Numbered from the stretch's first letter, positions 48,101-60,718 are shown. The stretch is 64,000 nucleotides of DNA from Xanthostigma xanthostigma (GCA_963575645.1 OY754470.1:7944501-8008500); one strand, 5' to 3'. Made by a program: numbers and translations. The notes: generated from the letters alone by a model not told the origin.

Positions 48101-49694
48101 TTCAAAATTATTAATGTCATTTTGATAGAAATAAAATTAATCGTCATATATTTTCATTAATGAAATTACGTTGTTATAACAACGTAATTTCATTAATTTA
48201 TTTAATTTTATTTCTATCAAAATGTCATTAATAATTTTGAATATTTGTCGAATGTAATTATTATATCATGTTTGAATTTTCAGTATGCCCTTATAACTAT
48301 ATAATGTATATAGGTAGGTAATCTAGTTTTGAATTACAGAATAAGTATAGAAATTGCCAGAAGTGCACTGATTTTTCGCAACATTAGCGCCTTCTGGCGG
48401 CTCTTTATCTTCCGCCTAGCCTTCTGGCAATTTTTTCCCTAGTTACTTGTACTATCTCCTATTATTCTGCAAATTTTCAGCTCTGCACCGAGTCACCCAT
48501 TTTCTCCATAGCCAGTTCTTAATCCATAACTAGGAGACCCAGCTCGAGTTTAGCAGTGGACCGATATCTGTTGCATGAACCAACATGGCGTCAGCTATTG
48601 GGTAACGCACACCCGTTCATGACTTACATGTGTGTAATCTCTATGAAGTTAAACAAATTTGGTGTAACTATCGCGAAAACAGTTGGATAGAACCGAAGTT
48701 TTCCCAGGTAGTGATAACAGCGCCATTCCGCATGCGCCAGAAAACGGTCTGTCTCGAGACGCAGCAAGCATAGGAAGTCTCCTGGTTACAGACTTCGTGA
48801 TATTTTCAATAAAATTATAAATATGGTCTAATTCTGCAGCATTTACGCTACTGAATTGAACAAAGACGGAATGGCCACCGCCAATATCGCTACCTCTTTC
48901 TCTGTCATATTGTTACCGCAGCCCAGACTAGCTGCACTCCATATCTACAATGACAATATTATTGTAATTGGTAAAAGTTGATTTTGTCTGATACAAAGGT
49001 GACCTGATCTTTTTTAACTGAGTTCATTTAATTAACCGAAGTGGACTAGTTATCAATAGAATCCGACCGAAATTGATTTTTTCAGCCAAAGTTAAACTTT
49101 CTTTTTTTTAGCTAAAGTGAAAGGATCTTAAAGCAAAAATAAGAGCGCTTTTAGTTGATACAATGTTTATTTTTAGAACATTTTATTTTGTGTCTAAAAA
49201 CAGACAGTTTTTGTGAGTTAAGTCTGATTTCAGTCTTACGTAGCTGATAGGCATTAAACGAACCTTCGGTTTCGGCGAATCAAATTGTTCGGTCGGACTC
49301 CATTTGTCAGACAAATACAGCTCGAGTAGTTTTTGGCAGAGAGCATGGTGGCCAGAGGTTTGAAAACATACTGAGTGAGGGACATGCATGATTAAAATAT
49401 CGCAACAAATACGACACGTGACTTTTTATTATTAACAGAATAATTTATTTTGCGATTGCGATTGGATTTTTTTTATCATACTTTCAATAGATTTAAAAAT
49501 AGTGTAGATTTTCCTATAAATTTTCTGGAACTATTTACCCTACGTAGCTACCAAAGCTAACCAAACAGTAGGCATCTATTGTGAAATTGGTGTATGGTGG
49601 TTTTGTCGGGAACGGATTGCGTTGAGAAAATTTATTTTAATAACTGTTTTTCTTTTTGCAGACAAAGGACGAAATTTTCGAACTGAGCGATTAA
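39110..49694 (+). CDS. MRE11: Double-strand break repair nuclease MRE11
   Basis: MRE11 is the nuclease of the MRE11-RAD50-NBS1 complex, which senses and resects DNA double-strand breaks in the nucleus. Exons: 39110-39221, 39298-39442, 40063-40220, 40302-40492, 42111-42315, 42677-42931, 43218-43420, 43494-43654, 44502-44619, 45628-45960, 49662-49694; 1914 nt, 637 aa. All phosphoesterase motifs are intact: DIHLG (D25, H27), GGDLFHE (D65), GNHDDP (N133, H134, D135) and WGHEHD (H251, H253). The capping domain and a helical RAD50-binding region follow. Exon 10 is GC-rich and encodes a Gly-Arg motif ([17 protein letters not shown]) like the GAR domain. The last exon adds only [10 protein letters not shown]. 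Introns 4, 6, 8 and 10 carry transposons. If intron 10 is retained, a stop falls at 46003-46005. Confidence 0.95.
40863..41907. mobile_element. Insertion with 15-bp flanking repeat, MRE11 intron 4
   Basis: The direct repeat AACTAGATACTAGAT sits at 40848-40862 and 41908-41922. Just inside are inverted blocks (ATTATCGACCAATTTTTCAGAC on the left, its near complement at 41843-41864). A palindrome (40900-41758) is nested within. A fragment of the outer unit also occurs at 10355-10415. Confidence 0.55.
40900..41758. mobile_element. Palindromic CAGGGTGAGTCA MITE, TA-flanked
   Basis: Nearly perfect inverted arms of about 330 bp begin CAGGGTGAGTCAGACCACCC and are flanked by TA (40898-40899, 41759-41760). 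The TA target suits the Tc1/mariner superfamily. No transposase is present. Confidence 0.7.
42963..43175. mobile_element. MITE in MRE11 intron 6, copy 1
   Basis: It shares AATTGGTTGTCTGTAAAGTC, TTTTACGTGATAACGTATTC and GTGCGTGCAGCTGGTGTTTC with 59231-59663. TTTTACGTGATAACGT and ACGTTATCACGTCAAAA form inverted sub-terminal repeats. It nearly fills the intron. Confidence 0.6.
43729..44445. mobile_element. MITE flanked by TTAA in MRE11 intron 8
   Basis: The ends GGAGGTTGA and TCAACCTCC are inverted and flanked by TTAA (43725-43728, 44446-44449). The interior is very AT-rich, without coding. Confidence 0.5.
44836..44990. repeat. Small foldback in MRE11 intron 9
   Basis: Inverted arms share AATAGTTACTTCTTACCACA and GGGATGTACATTTC blocks around a TTAGTTTAGTGTAG loop. 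It is non-coding. Confidence 0.6.
46665..46980. mobile_element. hAT-type MITE rich in ATCGATAT motifs
   Basis: The ends TAGGAATGCAAAATGAT and ATATCATTGCAACCCTA are inverted and imperfect. The flanking 8-mers CACGTAAT and CAAGTAAA match at 6 of 8, an aged duplication. The interior repeats ATCGATAT-like motifs. Confidence 0.65.
46992..47249. mobile_element. Foldback MITE with GAAGGGTACACGGGAAGA ends
   Basis: The inverted ends TGAAGGGTACACGGGAAGA and TCTTCCCGTGTACCCTTCA are flanked by TA on each side. The interior is AT-rich and non-coding. This is likely a Tc1/mariner-type MITE. Confidence 0.55.
47806..48801. mobile_element. Unassigned 8-bp-TSD transposon 'X', copy 2
   Basis: It is flanked by a perfect 8-bp duplication ATATTTTC (47798-47805, 48802-48809). 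The right end CCTGGTTACAGACTTCGTG matches copy 1 at 20953-22250, as do GTGGACCGATATCTGT and TTTTCCCAGGTAGTGATAAC. The left end has two transitions (TATGAAG for CACGAAG) and is split by a nested palindrome. The copy is internally deleted relative to copy 1. Confidence 0.8.
47820..48526. mobile_element. Long palindromic MITE, copy A, TAA-flanked
   Basis: A 707-bp near-perfect palindrome with arms of about 350 bp starts TAGACGGAGAGCTGG. It is flanked by TAA (47817-47819, 48527-48529), splitting the left end of element X. A second copy is at 53029-53741. The arms contain GCCAGAAGGCGCTAATGTTG. The 3-bp duplication suits PIF/Harbinger. Confidence 0.8.
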
Positions 49695-51421
49695 CGGACA
49701 CAACGTTATTTCAATGCCATTTTTCTTTCTTGTCGTTTGGTGACCGATGTGAACGATTGGGAGCTCTGTAACAAGAATCTAATTACAAACTACATACTTT
49801 GTATTGATTTAATGTAAGTTTATTTTAATGATATGTACGTTTGTATACTTAAAATACTTTTTTAATTCTATTTTTGCCCTTATTCTTCTTTTTCCGACAA
49901 ATTTTATACAGATATATATTATTGTGACTGTCGAATGATACAAAAAATATTTGCCAACATTTCATTCAATTTCAGTGGTAATGAAATTTAGTTTTATAAT
50001 TATTTTATGAAATGTCAAATTATTTATGGATTTGAATATCTATTTGATGCAGAAAAAAGTATGCACATTGCAATTCAAATTTATTTTTTGACTACTTGAA
50101 AGAATCCTAAATAGTACAGTTCCAAAATATTCGACTTGACGTCACTGATACTTCATGGTATAATACAAGCAGCACATTTTCTATGCACGGAATGAGTGTT
50201 TTAAACTGTGCCGCTCATATTGTGAAGTATTAAGTGTGACGTCACTGCCGATTATTTTTATAGTAAGGCAGGATAATAACTAACGTCAGATTGTTTGATT
50301 GGAATCAAAGATTCGATAATTTTTCTCGTGATCAAAATTATTAGTTAAAAAAAGCGCGTTTGTTTTGCGATATTGCATTTGATTTATAAATAAAAATTGC
50401 TACTCAAAATATAAAAGAAAAATTTTTTTTAAGTCATTACAACTGAATTTCGATGGAGTGTAGAATTTTCTTAAATCTGTGAATGTGTTAAAAATGATTA
50501 TTATCTAGGATTTGTGTCTCAAGTGTTTGTTGTAAAGCAGAATGATTCCATTTTTATAGAAATAAAATATGAAAATAGATACGTTTTTCTTTAATTCAAT
50601 ACACTTATCCTCAAAAAAGCCAAACCCGTACAAGAACCAAATAAAATCTGTACTTTGAAACAGTTAAATCACCTGAAGTGTAGGACGTTATTTGCGCATA
50701 CATGCCGCGCAAGCGACCGCCATGTTCTTACCAAGCACAATTGCTAGTTTTTAACCGACTTCAAAAGGAGGAGGTTATATTATGTTCGTCTGTATATATC
50801 TATATATATATTTTTTTTTTATGTATGTTCACCGATTTCTCCGTCAATTATGGACCGATTTTCAATTTTTTTTTTATTCGAAAGAGTGCACTTCCGAGGT
50901 GGTCCCATCGGAACCAAGTCAGGATCTGATGGTGGAATCCGGAGAAATCGAGGGAAACTCAAATTTTACCCATTGCAATACTTCAAAAAATAACTGCATA
51001 ATTTTTAGTGTTAGATTATCTAACACTAAAAAGAGGAAAATAAAATATTTTTAACAAAAAAATTGAACCGACTTCAAAATATGCACTAAAAAGTAATAAA
51101 ATAATTGCATTTTTGGAGTCGGTGTCAGCCAAGGAAACACTACAGTATACCTAGCAATAATAACACCGACTCCAAAAATGCAATTATTTTATTACTTTTT
51201 AGTGCATATTTTGAAGTCGGTTCAATTTTTTTGTTAACAATATTTTTGGTTCATAGTGTCAAATCAGTGAAATGGCGGGTGAAACTAGTTTATTAATAAA
51301 AAAACATTGCCTAACTTATCTCTGGCCTAACTATATTATTTAAAAATACTATCTATTTACTAGTCAATGCGAAACATTGGCTTAGTACGTCCAATAATTG
51401 AAAATAACAACCAGTATATTT
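49695..51421. other. MRE11 3' region and intergenic DNA
   Basis: An AATAAA at 50561-50566 is the best MRE11 poly(A) signal, implying an approximately 890-nt 3' UTR. The repeat block 50753-51238 follows. No gene is seen. Confidence 0.5.
50753..51238. repeat. CCGACTTCAAAAGGAGGAGG repeat and adjoining foldback
   Basis: The AACCGACTTCAAAAGGAGGAG head and the following CCGATTTCTCCGTC block are of a type widely seen in insect genomes. Next to it a foldback (left arm 51052-51125, right arm 51164-51238) has arms sharing ACCGACTCCAAAAATGCAAT and GAAGTCGGTTCAA. Confidence 0.6.
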
Positions 51422-54400
51422 TCATTTATCGTTGTTTGAACTTTCATAATATTCACTATTTATGTTTTGTGATTCTTCAGTATTTATGTTTTCTTGCGAT
51501 TCTTCAGCTTCATCATGAATTAAAGATTCTGTGGTCGTAGTTACGTGTACGATCCTATAAATTCAAAGATGTGCATTTAGTATTTGAAAAAAAAAAAAAC
51601 AATTGCTGAGTGACGTTATCAGCAAGTACTAATTTTTATTGGTATAAAATTTGAGTTAAATGTTAGGTTATGTTGAAAGTATTGCGATAGTCACGGGATA
51701 TACATAACCCAACACATATTGATTGCGATGAGAGTAGTAAAAAAACATAACATGTCATTCAGCCTAAATTTCATATCAAAGTATTTTTGATCCAAAATTT
51801 TTCTACTTACAGTATTAGAATAAATACCATACACTGAGATGAAAAAGTCAGCCAGTATATTGATTCTGGATGTGAATTTAATGTTGCATTATAGAGTTGA
51901 GAATACATAATACCAGATAATAAAGGCATTGCATTATCTGCTACCGATAGTAGAGAAAACACCTTTCCTGTAATTAAAAAAACAATCGAATTTACTGTTC
52001 CGTTAGGTAAATAGGCTACTAGCTCAGTTGATAAAAGCTCAAAAAATGTAAATACACCCATCCCCCGATTTACACGGTACTTGTTTTACACGTTTTCGCT
52101 TTTACACGGTTTTCCAAATAAGTTTTTTTTGTTTTTATCGCACTCTACTAAATGCTACTGTGATTGAACACGTGCGCTGTGTACACATCTCACGGGGAAT
52201 CCCGAGCTTATGTGCTGACTTGCTGCACACGCACACTGTGTCTGTATTTCTTCGCATAAAATTAAAGTTTTATTTTTTGTTCTTCTGTTTAATGTATTGT
52301 AATTAAATAAAAAAACAGTGTTTCCGTAATATATTACATATTTTAACCTGTCAATGCATTTTATTTTTATTTCTGTGTACACCTAAAAATATTGAAAAAA
52401 ATCACAACTGTTAAATAGCAAAATTATGCATTTTCTGCAAGCTTTTTGATTTACACGGTTTTGACTTGAAAATTTTTAATTTTCGATTTACACGTTTTTC
52501 TCAGGAACGTATCTACCGTGTAAATCGGGGGATAGGTGTATTAATCTACATCAAGATAAGATAGGAATGATTGAGAAATATTTAAAAACATTCTAGTACA
52601 ACAATTCCCCGTTGTAATGCTGTTCGTGTAACAATGTTTTTCTATAATGCGGGCCATAGAAGAGAGGAGTACAACATCTTGAAACCTACCTCCCTATTTT
52701 GCACGGAACCAATTAACAGCACTGCAGTCAAGGCTTCTTATTTTATTTCAGTGTTCGATAAATAGTTTATTATGGAAATATTTACCTCGTTCATTAACTG
52801 GCACGATTTTCGATGTCATCGATCTCAAAACCGGTGCTATGACTGGACCCAGAGAGCATACGATAGCACCTAATAGTGAAACAGAAGTAGTTTTTATTCA
52901 TTTTCATGTTTGAAATACTAGACTACACTAGAAGCGGGATCTGACGTTATTGACCTCAGTTGTAGAGGGTCTATAAACTTATGCTCTCATGAGAAGCAGT
53001 GAAAATAGTTTAATTATGTAACACCTTATAGACGGAGAGCTGGCTATGGAGAAAATGGGTTACTCAGTGCAGAGCTGAAAATTTGCAGAATAATAGGAGA
53101 TAGTACAAGTAGGGAAAAAATTGCCAGAAGGCTAGGCGAAAGATAAAGAGCCGCCAGAAGGCGCTAATGTTGCGAAAAATCAGTGCACTTCTGGCAATTT
53201 CTATACTTATTCCGTAATTCAAAACTAGATTATATAATATTATATATATTATACATTATAGTTATAAGGGCATACTGAAAATTCAAAAATGATATAATAA
53301 TTACATTCGACAAATATTCAAAATTATTAATGTCATTTTGATAGAAATAAAATTAAATAAATTAATAAAATTACGTTGATAATTTTATTAATGAAAATAT
53401 ATGACGATTAATTTTATTTCTCTCAAAATGACATTAATAATTTTGAATATTTGTCGAATGTAATTATTATATCATGTTTGTATTTTCAGTATGCCCTTAT
53501 AACTATATAATGTGTAATATATATTATAATATATAATCTAGTTTTGAATTACAGAATAAGTATAGAAATTGCCAGAAGTGCACTGATTTTTCGCAAAATT
53601 AGCGCCTTCTGGCGGCTCTTTATCTTCCGCCTAGCCTTCTGGCAATTTTTTCCCTACTTACTTGTATTATCTCCTATTATTCTGCAAATTTTCAGCTCTG
53701 CACCGAGTCACCCATTTTCTCCGTAGCCAGCTCTTAAACCATTAGTATCATTAAATTTTACGGATAAAGAGTATGACGACAAAATTAGCGTGTTTTCAAA
53801 TGCAGCTGTTTTCACAAGAGCGACAAAAGGTGTATAGAAATTGTAAGTTAAGTAAATCTATTAATTAAATACTGACCAACATAAAATAAACGACTGTCTT
53901 GAGCTAATGCAAAGATAACTCTTGCTCCGGCATGTGAAACAGCTCCCATCATTATGATGATTGTGTCTCGAATTCCAAGCCAGTGACTTAAAATAGGAAC
54001 GCCACACAACATTACGATGACGTATAAACACGACTGAAATGTTTTAAAATCACTGTATTTATCAACTGTCCATTCAAACTCGTGTTGTAGATATAGATAA
54101 CCCATCGGTTTTTCCTCTGAAAACAAAACAAGTAATTAAAACAAAACTAGTGTGACCTGTGCGAATTATTCGCACTAAATAAGTATAATAATTATCACTT
54201 TACAAAATTATTTTTTAAATATGATTGAAGGTATTCAATTCGTTTCTAATTTTGCACACTGCTTATAACGTTCTTCTTTTTGTTGTATTACAATACGAAG
54301 CTCAGATGACAGATCGAAGAAATATTTTACTAAAATTATCATATAGAGGCGCAAGTAGCAAAAGCGTTGAGCTAAGCCGTCAGATGGCATCATGCAGCAT

Positions 54401-57281
54401 TGCTGTGACGTTGTTCAGCGTTGCTCGCTGTTTAAACAGATGGCAGTATGCAGTATTTACAATATGAAGGTCAGTTTCAAAATTAACGCCGTCAGATGGC
54501 AGACGTTGTTCAGCGTTGCTGTTAATTAATTAATTTACAAAAGCAATATTAAATTTGTTAATTGTCGATGTCAGTAGAGCAAGCAATTATCTGTAAAATG
54601 ATATATAATTTATGTGGAGAAATTGTGTGGTTTTTTCTAAAAATGGAGGCAAACATCTTTAACCTTAACGTATATGATGTGATGGCTTTTAACAATTGCG
54701 AGAGTAAAATAATTATAAGCGCACTTACCTCTTTGAAATGTATAAAGCGCCATGATAATTATAAAAATGATTAAATATGTTCGTCTGTGCTTCTGCCTTT
54801 TCTTGTAGAGCGTGGCCAAAGATTGAACTACATGATCTTTATCAAAAAAGTCTGCAAACCACGAACACGTTCCGTTCGGTAAACGAGATTGTCTTTCATT
54901 AGTTCTCCATTTTAGATTTATCGCAGCATATATTATCGCTAATGCTAGTAAGGAGGCATTTATAGTAAACATGATCGAAAATGATTGATTTGTTACACGG
55001 AACAAATACTTTCCTGCGAAAATAAATAGTAAATCGTGGTTAAAAGAGAAGGCTTTATCTAATTATAAGATGGAATGAAAATTTACCTAAAGCTATGCCA
55101 GATGGCATGGTACTTAAATAGCATACATCAAGAATCGTTACCCTTAAGGTTCGGTTTTCGACACTTGTAACATCGGAAATGTAACTAAAAGCAGCCGCAA
55201 AAATGATTACGTCTGCACCAGTAAATGCCATTGGAATTGTTGCGGTATAAATTACATATTCCAGGGGCCATGCCGCTGTAAGAAAAATACAAATATAAAT
55301 TTTGAATCAGGGTTTTGTCTCAGGCCAGCCATACACGACTGTTTCAAGCAGTTCATGTTTCAAAAAAGTAGTCCATAGTTCTGATGAGTTGGGTTTCCTA
55401 GATATTAATAATGGTGTAATGGATTATGGTGGAACTAACATAGTTACCATATTAGTAGACTTCAAAAACTAATCATTATAGTGGTGAAATATGTATTGTT
55501 TTTAAACGGACAAACTATAAAAAGTTTATACGTACGTTGTAACGCATTCACAATGACCATGGTGGAGTAATATAGTTTTCCTATAAGCCCAATTATTAAT
55601 GGCATTTTTCGCCCCCGACGATCAGACCACGAACCCATAAATAATGCCAATATAATAGGCATCAAATGCCCGGCTATGTTATTCCATTGATGGAACTCTG
55701 ATACTGTTTTCTGCAATAAATAAATAGAATGTAACTTTTTTAGAATTTGAGTTTTTTGCATAGGAAAAATAAAGCTAAACAAAACGCTGTATTTGCACTT
55801 TGAGACAATTGGGGTTTTACTTCAACCATGTGCCATCTACACAGCATTTCAGGGAACTATCCTATGCGAAGCGTCTCATAAAAATAAAGCACTGCGCGCT
55901 ACGCATTTTTATAAATATTTGTCTACAATACACAGGTCGTTAAAAAATCGAAGAAGTAGTATGATATATGATTGAATTTGAAAATATACAATGGTACTCA
56001 GCTGATTATAATAGGATATTAAAAAAACAAGTAATTCGGTATTTTTGTTGGGAGTATGCTTCAAACAGTTTGTTAGAAATAAAAGTTATATTGACATTAA
56101 AAGCACATCAGTTGAACATTTTATGCGTTTTCAGAAGTTCAGTATAGGTACTTACATGAGATTCTGTAGTAAAAAAATCTTGGAATTCTTGAAATTTGGA
56201 ATCACTTCCATTTTCTTAAAATATAATATAAATCAAAGTAGATTAAATTGAAGTGTTTTCTGTCTATTTAGGGCCCTGTGACTGATTTCTGAATAACAGT
56301 TGACTACATCATATTTTTTTTAAATGGTAAATAACAAAGAAGTGATAATAAAGTAGACAACGGAAAACATTTGTCGGTGAATTCAATATTAAAAAAAAGG
56401 CTGAGTTCGAAATATTTTTTTAGAAGTATGAAATTAATGGTAGGTACATTGAGTAGTAATGAGAAATGTATAATTGCGTTTGAAAATGATAAGTACAAAC
56501 TATTTTACTTATGTACAGATAACTTAGAATTTTACACATTATTTTATTTCAGAAAAATGTGTTGGGATTTGACACATAGGCGGAGTTTAGATCAAATATA
56601 ATGTCGAAAGCGCCATTTTTCATACATACAGTAACACTAGCGTCATCTAAAATTTAATGTGTTTATGGTTTAAATTTCTGTCGCCAGATGTCGTTTTGTT
56701 TTATGTCAAATCCCAATACCTATGATGTACTATAAATTCAAAATTAAGGAGTGGTAAACTATGTACACATTTCACAACGTAATTTAAGCGGCATAATTTT
56801 TATGATTTACATTGTTTCATTGCTTTGGCGCCCATTAAGCGCTTTATGCTTAACTTTACACAAGCATAGATTCCTCAGGGTAAACACTACAAAGCGGGTA
56901 AAGGATCAAGGATGTTGGTTGTTGTGACTGTCAGTTGTTGAACTAGTTGACAATAAATCCAAACCAATGCAATTACGCTGACATCTATCGACAGTAATTA
57001 CTAACAGCCAATATTTTGATCTAAAACGCTCCAAAATGCAGTAGTAAATTATTTACCTGAACTTCTGATTTAGAAGCATTGTTAATATTGTCGTTTATAT
57101 TATCACAGACTGTGGGTGGCATTGCGTGATTTACTCGACATGCTTTGTCTACAAAAAACGCCTGTTCGACAACTGAGGTTGTCATGAATGCCATCATGTA
57201 TAAAAAGAGAACCGGTTCGACAGTGATGTATTGGCACCATCTGAACAATCGACACCGGAGATCTTCCTCTGCTTGAATCAT
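51422..57281 (-). CDS. SLC46-family transporter (proton-coupled folate transporter-like)
   Basis: A major facilitator carrier of the SLC46 family, whose members move folates or other organic solutes across plasma or lysosomal membranes. Exons (minus strand): 57281-57057, 55710-55536, 55275-55087, 55013-54729, 54116-53877, 52869-52786, 51967-51811, 51554-51422; 1488 nt, 495 aa, the usual size. The first membrane helix (VEPVLFLYMMAFMTTSVVEQ) follows a short cytosolic N-terminus. An external loop with Cys residues and NxS/T sites comes next, then the MFS loop motif GSWSDRRGRK. The C-terminal half shows VADNAMPLLSGIMYSQLY and ESIYWLTF, shared with the downstream paralogue. An acidic cytosolic tail ends the protein. 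Intron 5 holds palindrome copy B. The substrate cannot be read from the sequence. Confidence 0.9.
53029..53741. mobile_element. Long palindromic MITE, copy B, TTA-flanked
   Basis: A 713-bp near-perfect palindrome closely matches copy A at 47820-48526 along its whole length. It is flanked by TTA (53026-53028, 53742-53744). It lies in intron 5 of the SLC46 gene. Confidence 0.85.
54378..54525. repeat. Short direct repeat in SLC46 intron 4
   Basis: GCCGTCAGATGGCA and GACGTTGTTCAGCGTTGCT each occur twice (54378-54424 and 54489-54523). In the first copy they are separated by about 15 bases; in the second they abut. Confidence 0.5.
56560..56719. mobile_element. Small MITE with GTGTTGGGATTTGAC ends
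   Basis: The ends GTGTTGGGATTTGACAC and GTCAAATCCCAATAC are inverted, enclosing about 130 bp. It lies in SLC46 intron 1. Confidence 0.5.
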
Positions 57282-58865
57282 TTTTATTCTTTTAGTTTCT
57301 GTAAGAATAAAACAATATGAATGTTATATATTGAAATTTGATGCTGGTTCGATGATTATTTTTATAATACGCTTATTTAAGTTATAGAATAGAATAGAAT
57401 TTTAATATCATCTTAAAAACATAACAAAATGTATAGATACGTCATTATAACTATCTTAAAAAACATGTAAAAAATATTCATTCAGGCTATAAAATGCGTT
57501 GATTAATAAAATGTCTTTAACTTTCCTAATAAAAACTGGCATACGTAAAAGTGTCAGTACGTGAGGTAATTTATTATAAATTTTTATTAAAATATATATA
57601 GTTTGTTTTTGTGTGCGATTGAAATTCACTTTATTAGTATACTATAACATTGTTTCATCTCAATCGTGTGCGAAGCTACGGGTAGCGGCTAGTATATAAT
57701 AAATTGAGGTATCCTTGTGTGAGATAATATACACCGGAATGAATTCTTCCACGTGAAATTACCGTTGGAAATTATACTGATGAATAAATTACAACATAGT
57801 ATCTGAGCATAATTTAGGGAAATATGCGAGGATAAATACATTTTTTCCAATTACTTATCTGGAATTTATTTTATAATTTTAAACTTTAAAGTTATTTTTT
57901 AATGTTGTCGACACTGTCTGACGTCTGACAGGTGTCAGTTGTGTAAAACATGTTTTTTAAAATTATTTGAAAATGATTATGCAATATTTTTTTGTACTCA
58001 ATAGTCTGCAGGAAATGGTCATGGTATATTTTTTACAGATATATTGGATATAATACAGTTTTTTACGTGATCTAACCTATAAATTAGTAACTTACCAAAG
58101 CAGTATTACGACAGGTAAGGTTTTAAAAATTGTTACCTCATTCTATTTTTAATGAAAAAATTATAATAAAGAATTTTCTCATATGTATGCTAATTATACA
58201 ACATTTTTATTTAGTTATTTCGCACATTGCGCGCGTAGAGACGCTTATTTGACACACTTCCATTTTTTACTTTTTGCTGACAATAGTGAACACGCGCCCG
58301 TAGGTATTCAAGTCCAACAACAGAAACACGTGTAATCGGTAATTATTTTTCACTGTTAATTCACACTCATAGATATTTATTCAAAAAATTATTTTTTCAT
58401 ATGAAAATGACGTCTAATGCTTTTATGAATTTCAATTTTTTTAATCACAGAACATAATATATAAATTAACAAATATTTAATTTATTTCCTATTAAAAGAA
58501 CAAAACAACCGAAAATGTTTTAAACAAACTGCGTATCTTCATTCTGTAATGATGTTCATTATAATTTATTTTACTAATTCATTTTTAAGGTCAATAAAAA
58601 TAAATCATGATAACGGTTTCCCAGTGGTGTACATACATTATTATTTGGAATAAAACCGATATACGCATACAATGGTTTAAGAAATGCATTGCATAGTATA
58701 CCGTAATCTATTATCTAAATCCCTTCTTTCATATAACTCTATAATGTAGTATCTATATTACCTTTTTCTATAGGTATGCTTTTATGTGTTATATTTTATA
58801 ATCAGGATACTATTAGTATTGCCTTTTTACACAAAATATTAGGAGAACAAACGCACAGGCGTTTT

Positions 58866-59097
58866 TTATGTCAAATGAAAAATTCGGAACCCAAAGGATT
58901 AGTGAGACCTCTGGTGAGAAATGCGCCGAACTGTCCTAAGGGGAGCTTTTGACAGGTAAACATTGATTTAGAAAAGCATGATGGCGGCTAGATTAGCCTC
59001 CATCATGCTTTTCAATGTGTACCTGTCAAAAACCCCCTTAGGACAGTTCGGCGCATTTCTCACCAGAGATCTCACCATTCCTTTGGGTTCCGAATTG
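58866..59097. repeat. Foldback repeat, arms of about 105 bp
   Basis: The arms are near-perfect inverted copies sharing GAGAAATGCGCCGAACTGTC and GAAAAGCATGATGG around a short GGCTAGATTAGCC centre. It is non-coding. Confidence 0.65.
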
Positions 59098-59230
59098 TAT
59101 ATAATTTTGCATCTGGCACAGATTGAAAATGCCGTTTTCTAAACAAAGGCGAATCAACTCAAAACGGAAGGGAAGCAACTTTCTGAATACAACTTGTTTC
59201 TTGGTTGTTGTCATGCAATAATATTTAAAA

Positions 59231-59663
59231 AAAATTGGTTGTCTGTAAAGTCGGTTTACGGACGATAGTTTTACGTGATAACGTATTCCGCTCGAATATC
59301 ATAATATTTAATAATACATAACCTAAATTTTAGTAGCTGTCAAACTATATTTTTAGTTTTTACCGACTAATAATTTGATCAACCAAAGCAAAATACATAT
59401 TTTTAAGCAATTATAAAAGACATTTAAAAGAATGTATATATATTATATATTTGTTAACAAACCGTGTAATTTATCTGGCCATCTGTCAGATGTAGCTTTC
59501 GCTGGAACAGCCGAAAAAAATGTTGAACGCACACTACTCTCTGACGTCACGCGAGAAGAGAGAGACTACCGCTTATATCGCGCTCTCGCTTGCGGAACGT
59601 TACTCTTTTTCGTGCGTGCAGCTGGTGTTTCACCAAATTATAAGACGTTATCACGTCAAAATT
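59231..59663. mobile_element. MITE, copy 2 of the MRE11 intron 6 family
   Basis: It shares both ends with 42963-43175 (AATTGGTTGTCTGTAAAGTC; GTTATCACGTCAAAA) but has a longer middle, including CTCTCTGACGTCACGCG. The longer copy is nearer the parental form. Confidence 0.6.
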
Positions 59664-60718
59664 GAGCAGTAGTTTGCGAGGATTAGTTACAATTTTAACT
59701 ACAGCTTCCATTAATTGCTTCTTGTCTGCGAAAGTCCATTGACGGTGTATGAGCTGCCCCCATTTTTGGAGACGCCCGTGATTCTAAACAATTGTTATTT
59801 TGATAATGTAATATTTTAACAAAGTAGATAGGTATTATAAGACAGTATTGTTCTATTTTTTATCTCACAGAAACCTCAGTAATACTCATTATGGGTATTA
59901 ACGCAAATTTAGGAGTCATTTAGTTGAAAGTCTGGTTGTAAAATTATAGATGCCGAAATTATTACCTAGATTAAACAAATTTTAAATTCTTAATTGTATA
60001 ATATTATTGTTCAGATAAATTTTTATATGCATTTCACTTTATCTACTTAATAGATTTTTATTATTTTGTTGTAGTTACAATATTTTGTTTGTGACATCAA
60101 TGCTTTGTAATCACCCTGCATAATTAATTTTTAGTTGACGTAAATATATTTGACAGTAATTTTTAATTGGTATTGAATAGATTAAATGCATTGTTTAATT
60201 TTTTTTATGTTTTGTTTAGATAAACTGCCTTTGAATAAAAGAAACACTCAACAAATCGATTATTATCTTGATAATTTAGTTTAGCTTAATTTTACAATAG
60301 GATACAGATTTATTTTATACAATGTTTAGAAATATTATTTTGGCGTATATAACTGATGTATTTGTTGTCTTTTTATTTCCATTTTGTTAATAAATTTCTG
60401 TTAACGCGAATCTGTTGTTTCGTCAACTATTGATGAATGACCACTGATAATAATTTAATAGTTAAACTGAACTGTTTATACTCTCTCATACCGTCATCAA
60501 TGAAATTAGTAATTGACATGATTTGTTATTTATGAGCCTTATTTAATAATGCAACAGTTGCGTCAAAAAATTCATCTGTGTCCAGATATTCGGAGGAAAT
60601 GTAACATCTTATGTAATACTCAGATTTTTAGTATTTAGCTTACTTATGAACCACTATAAAAGTAAAATTTATTTACACAAAATCTACACTGACCGGGAAA
60701 TGGTGATTCTATAAGTTA

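Noticed and set aside
53544-53726. 60-aa frame in the SLC46 gene
   Set aside because: It falls inside a palindromic MITE arm; the same DNA recurs at 47820-48526.
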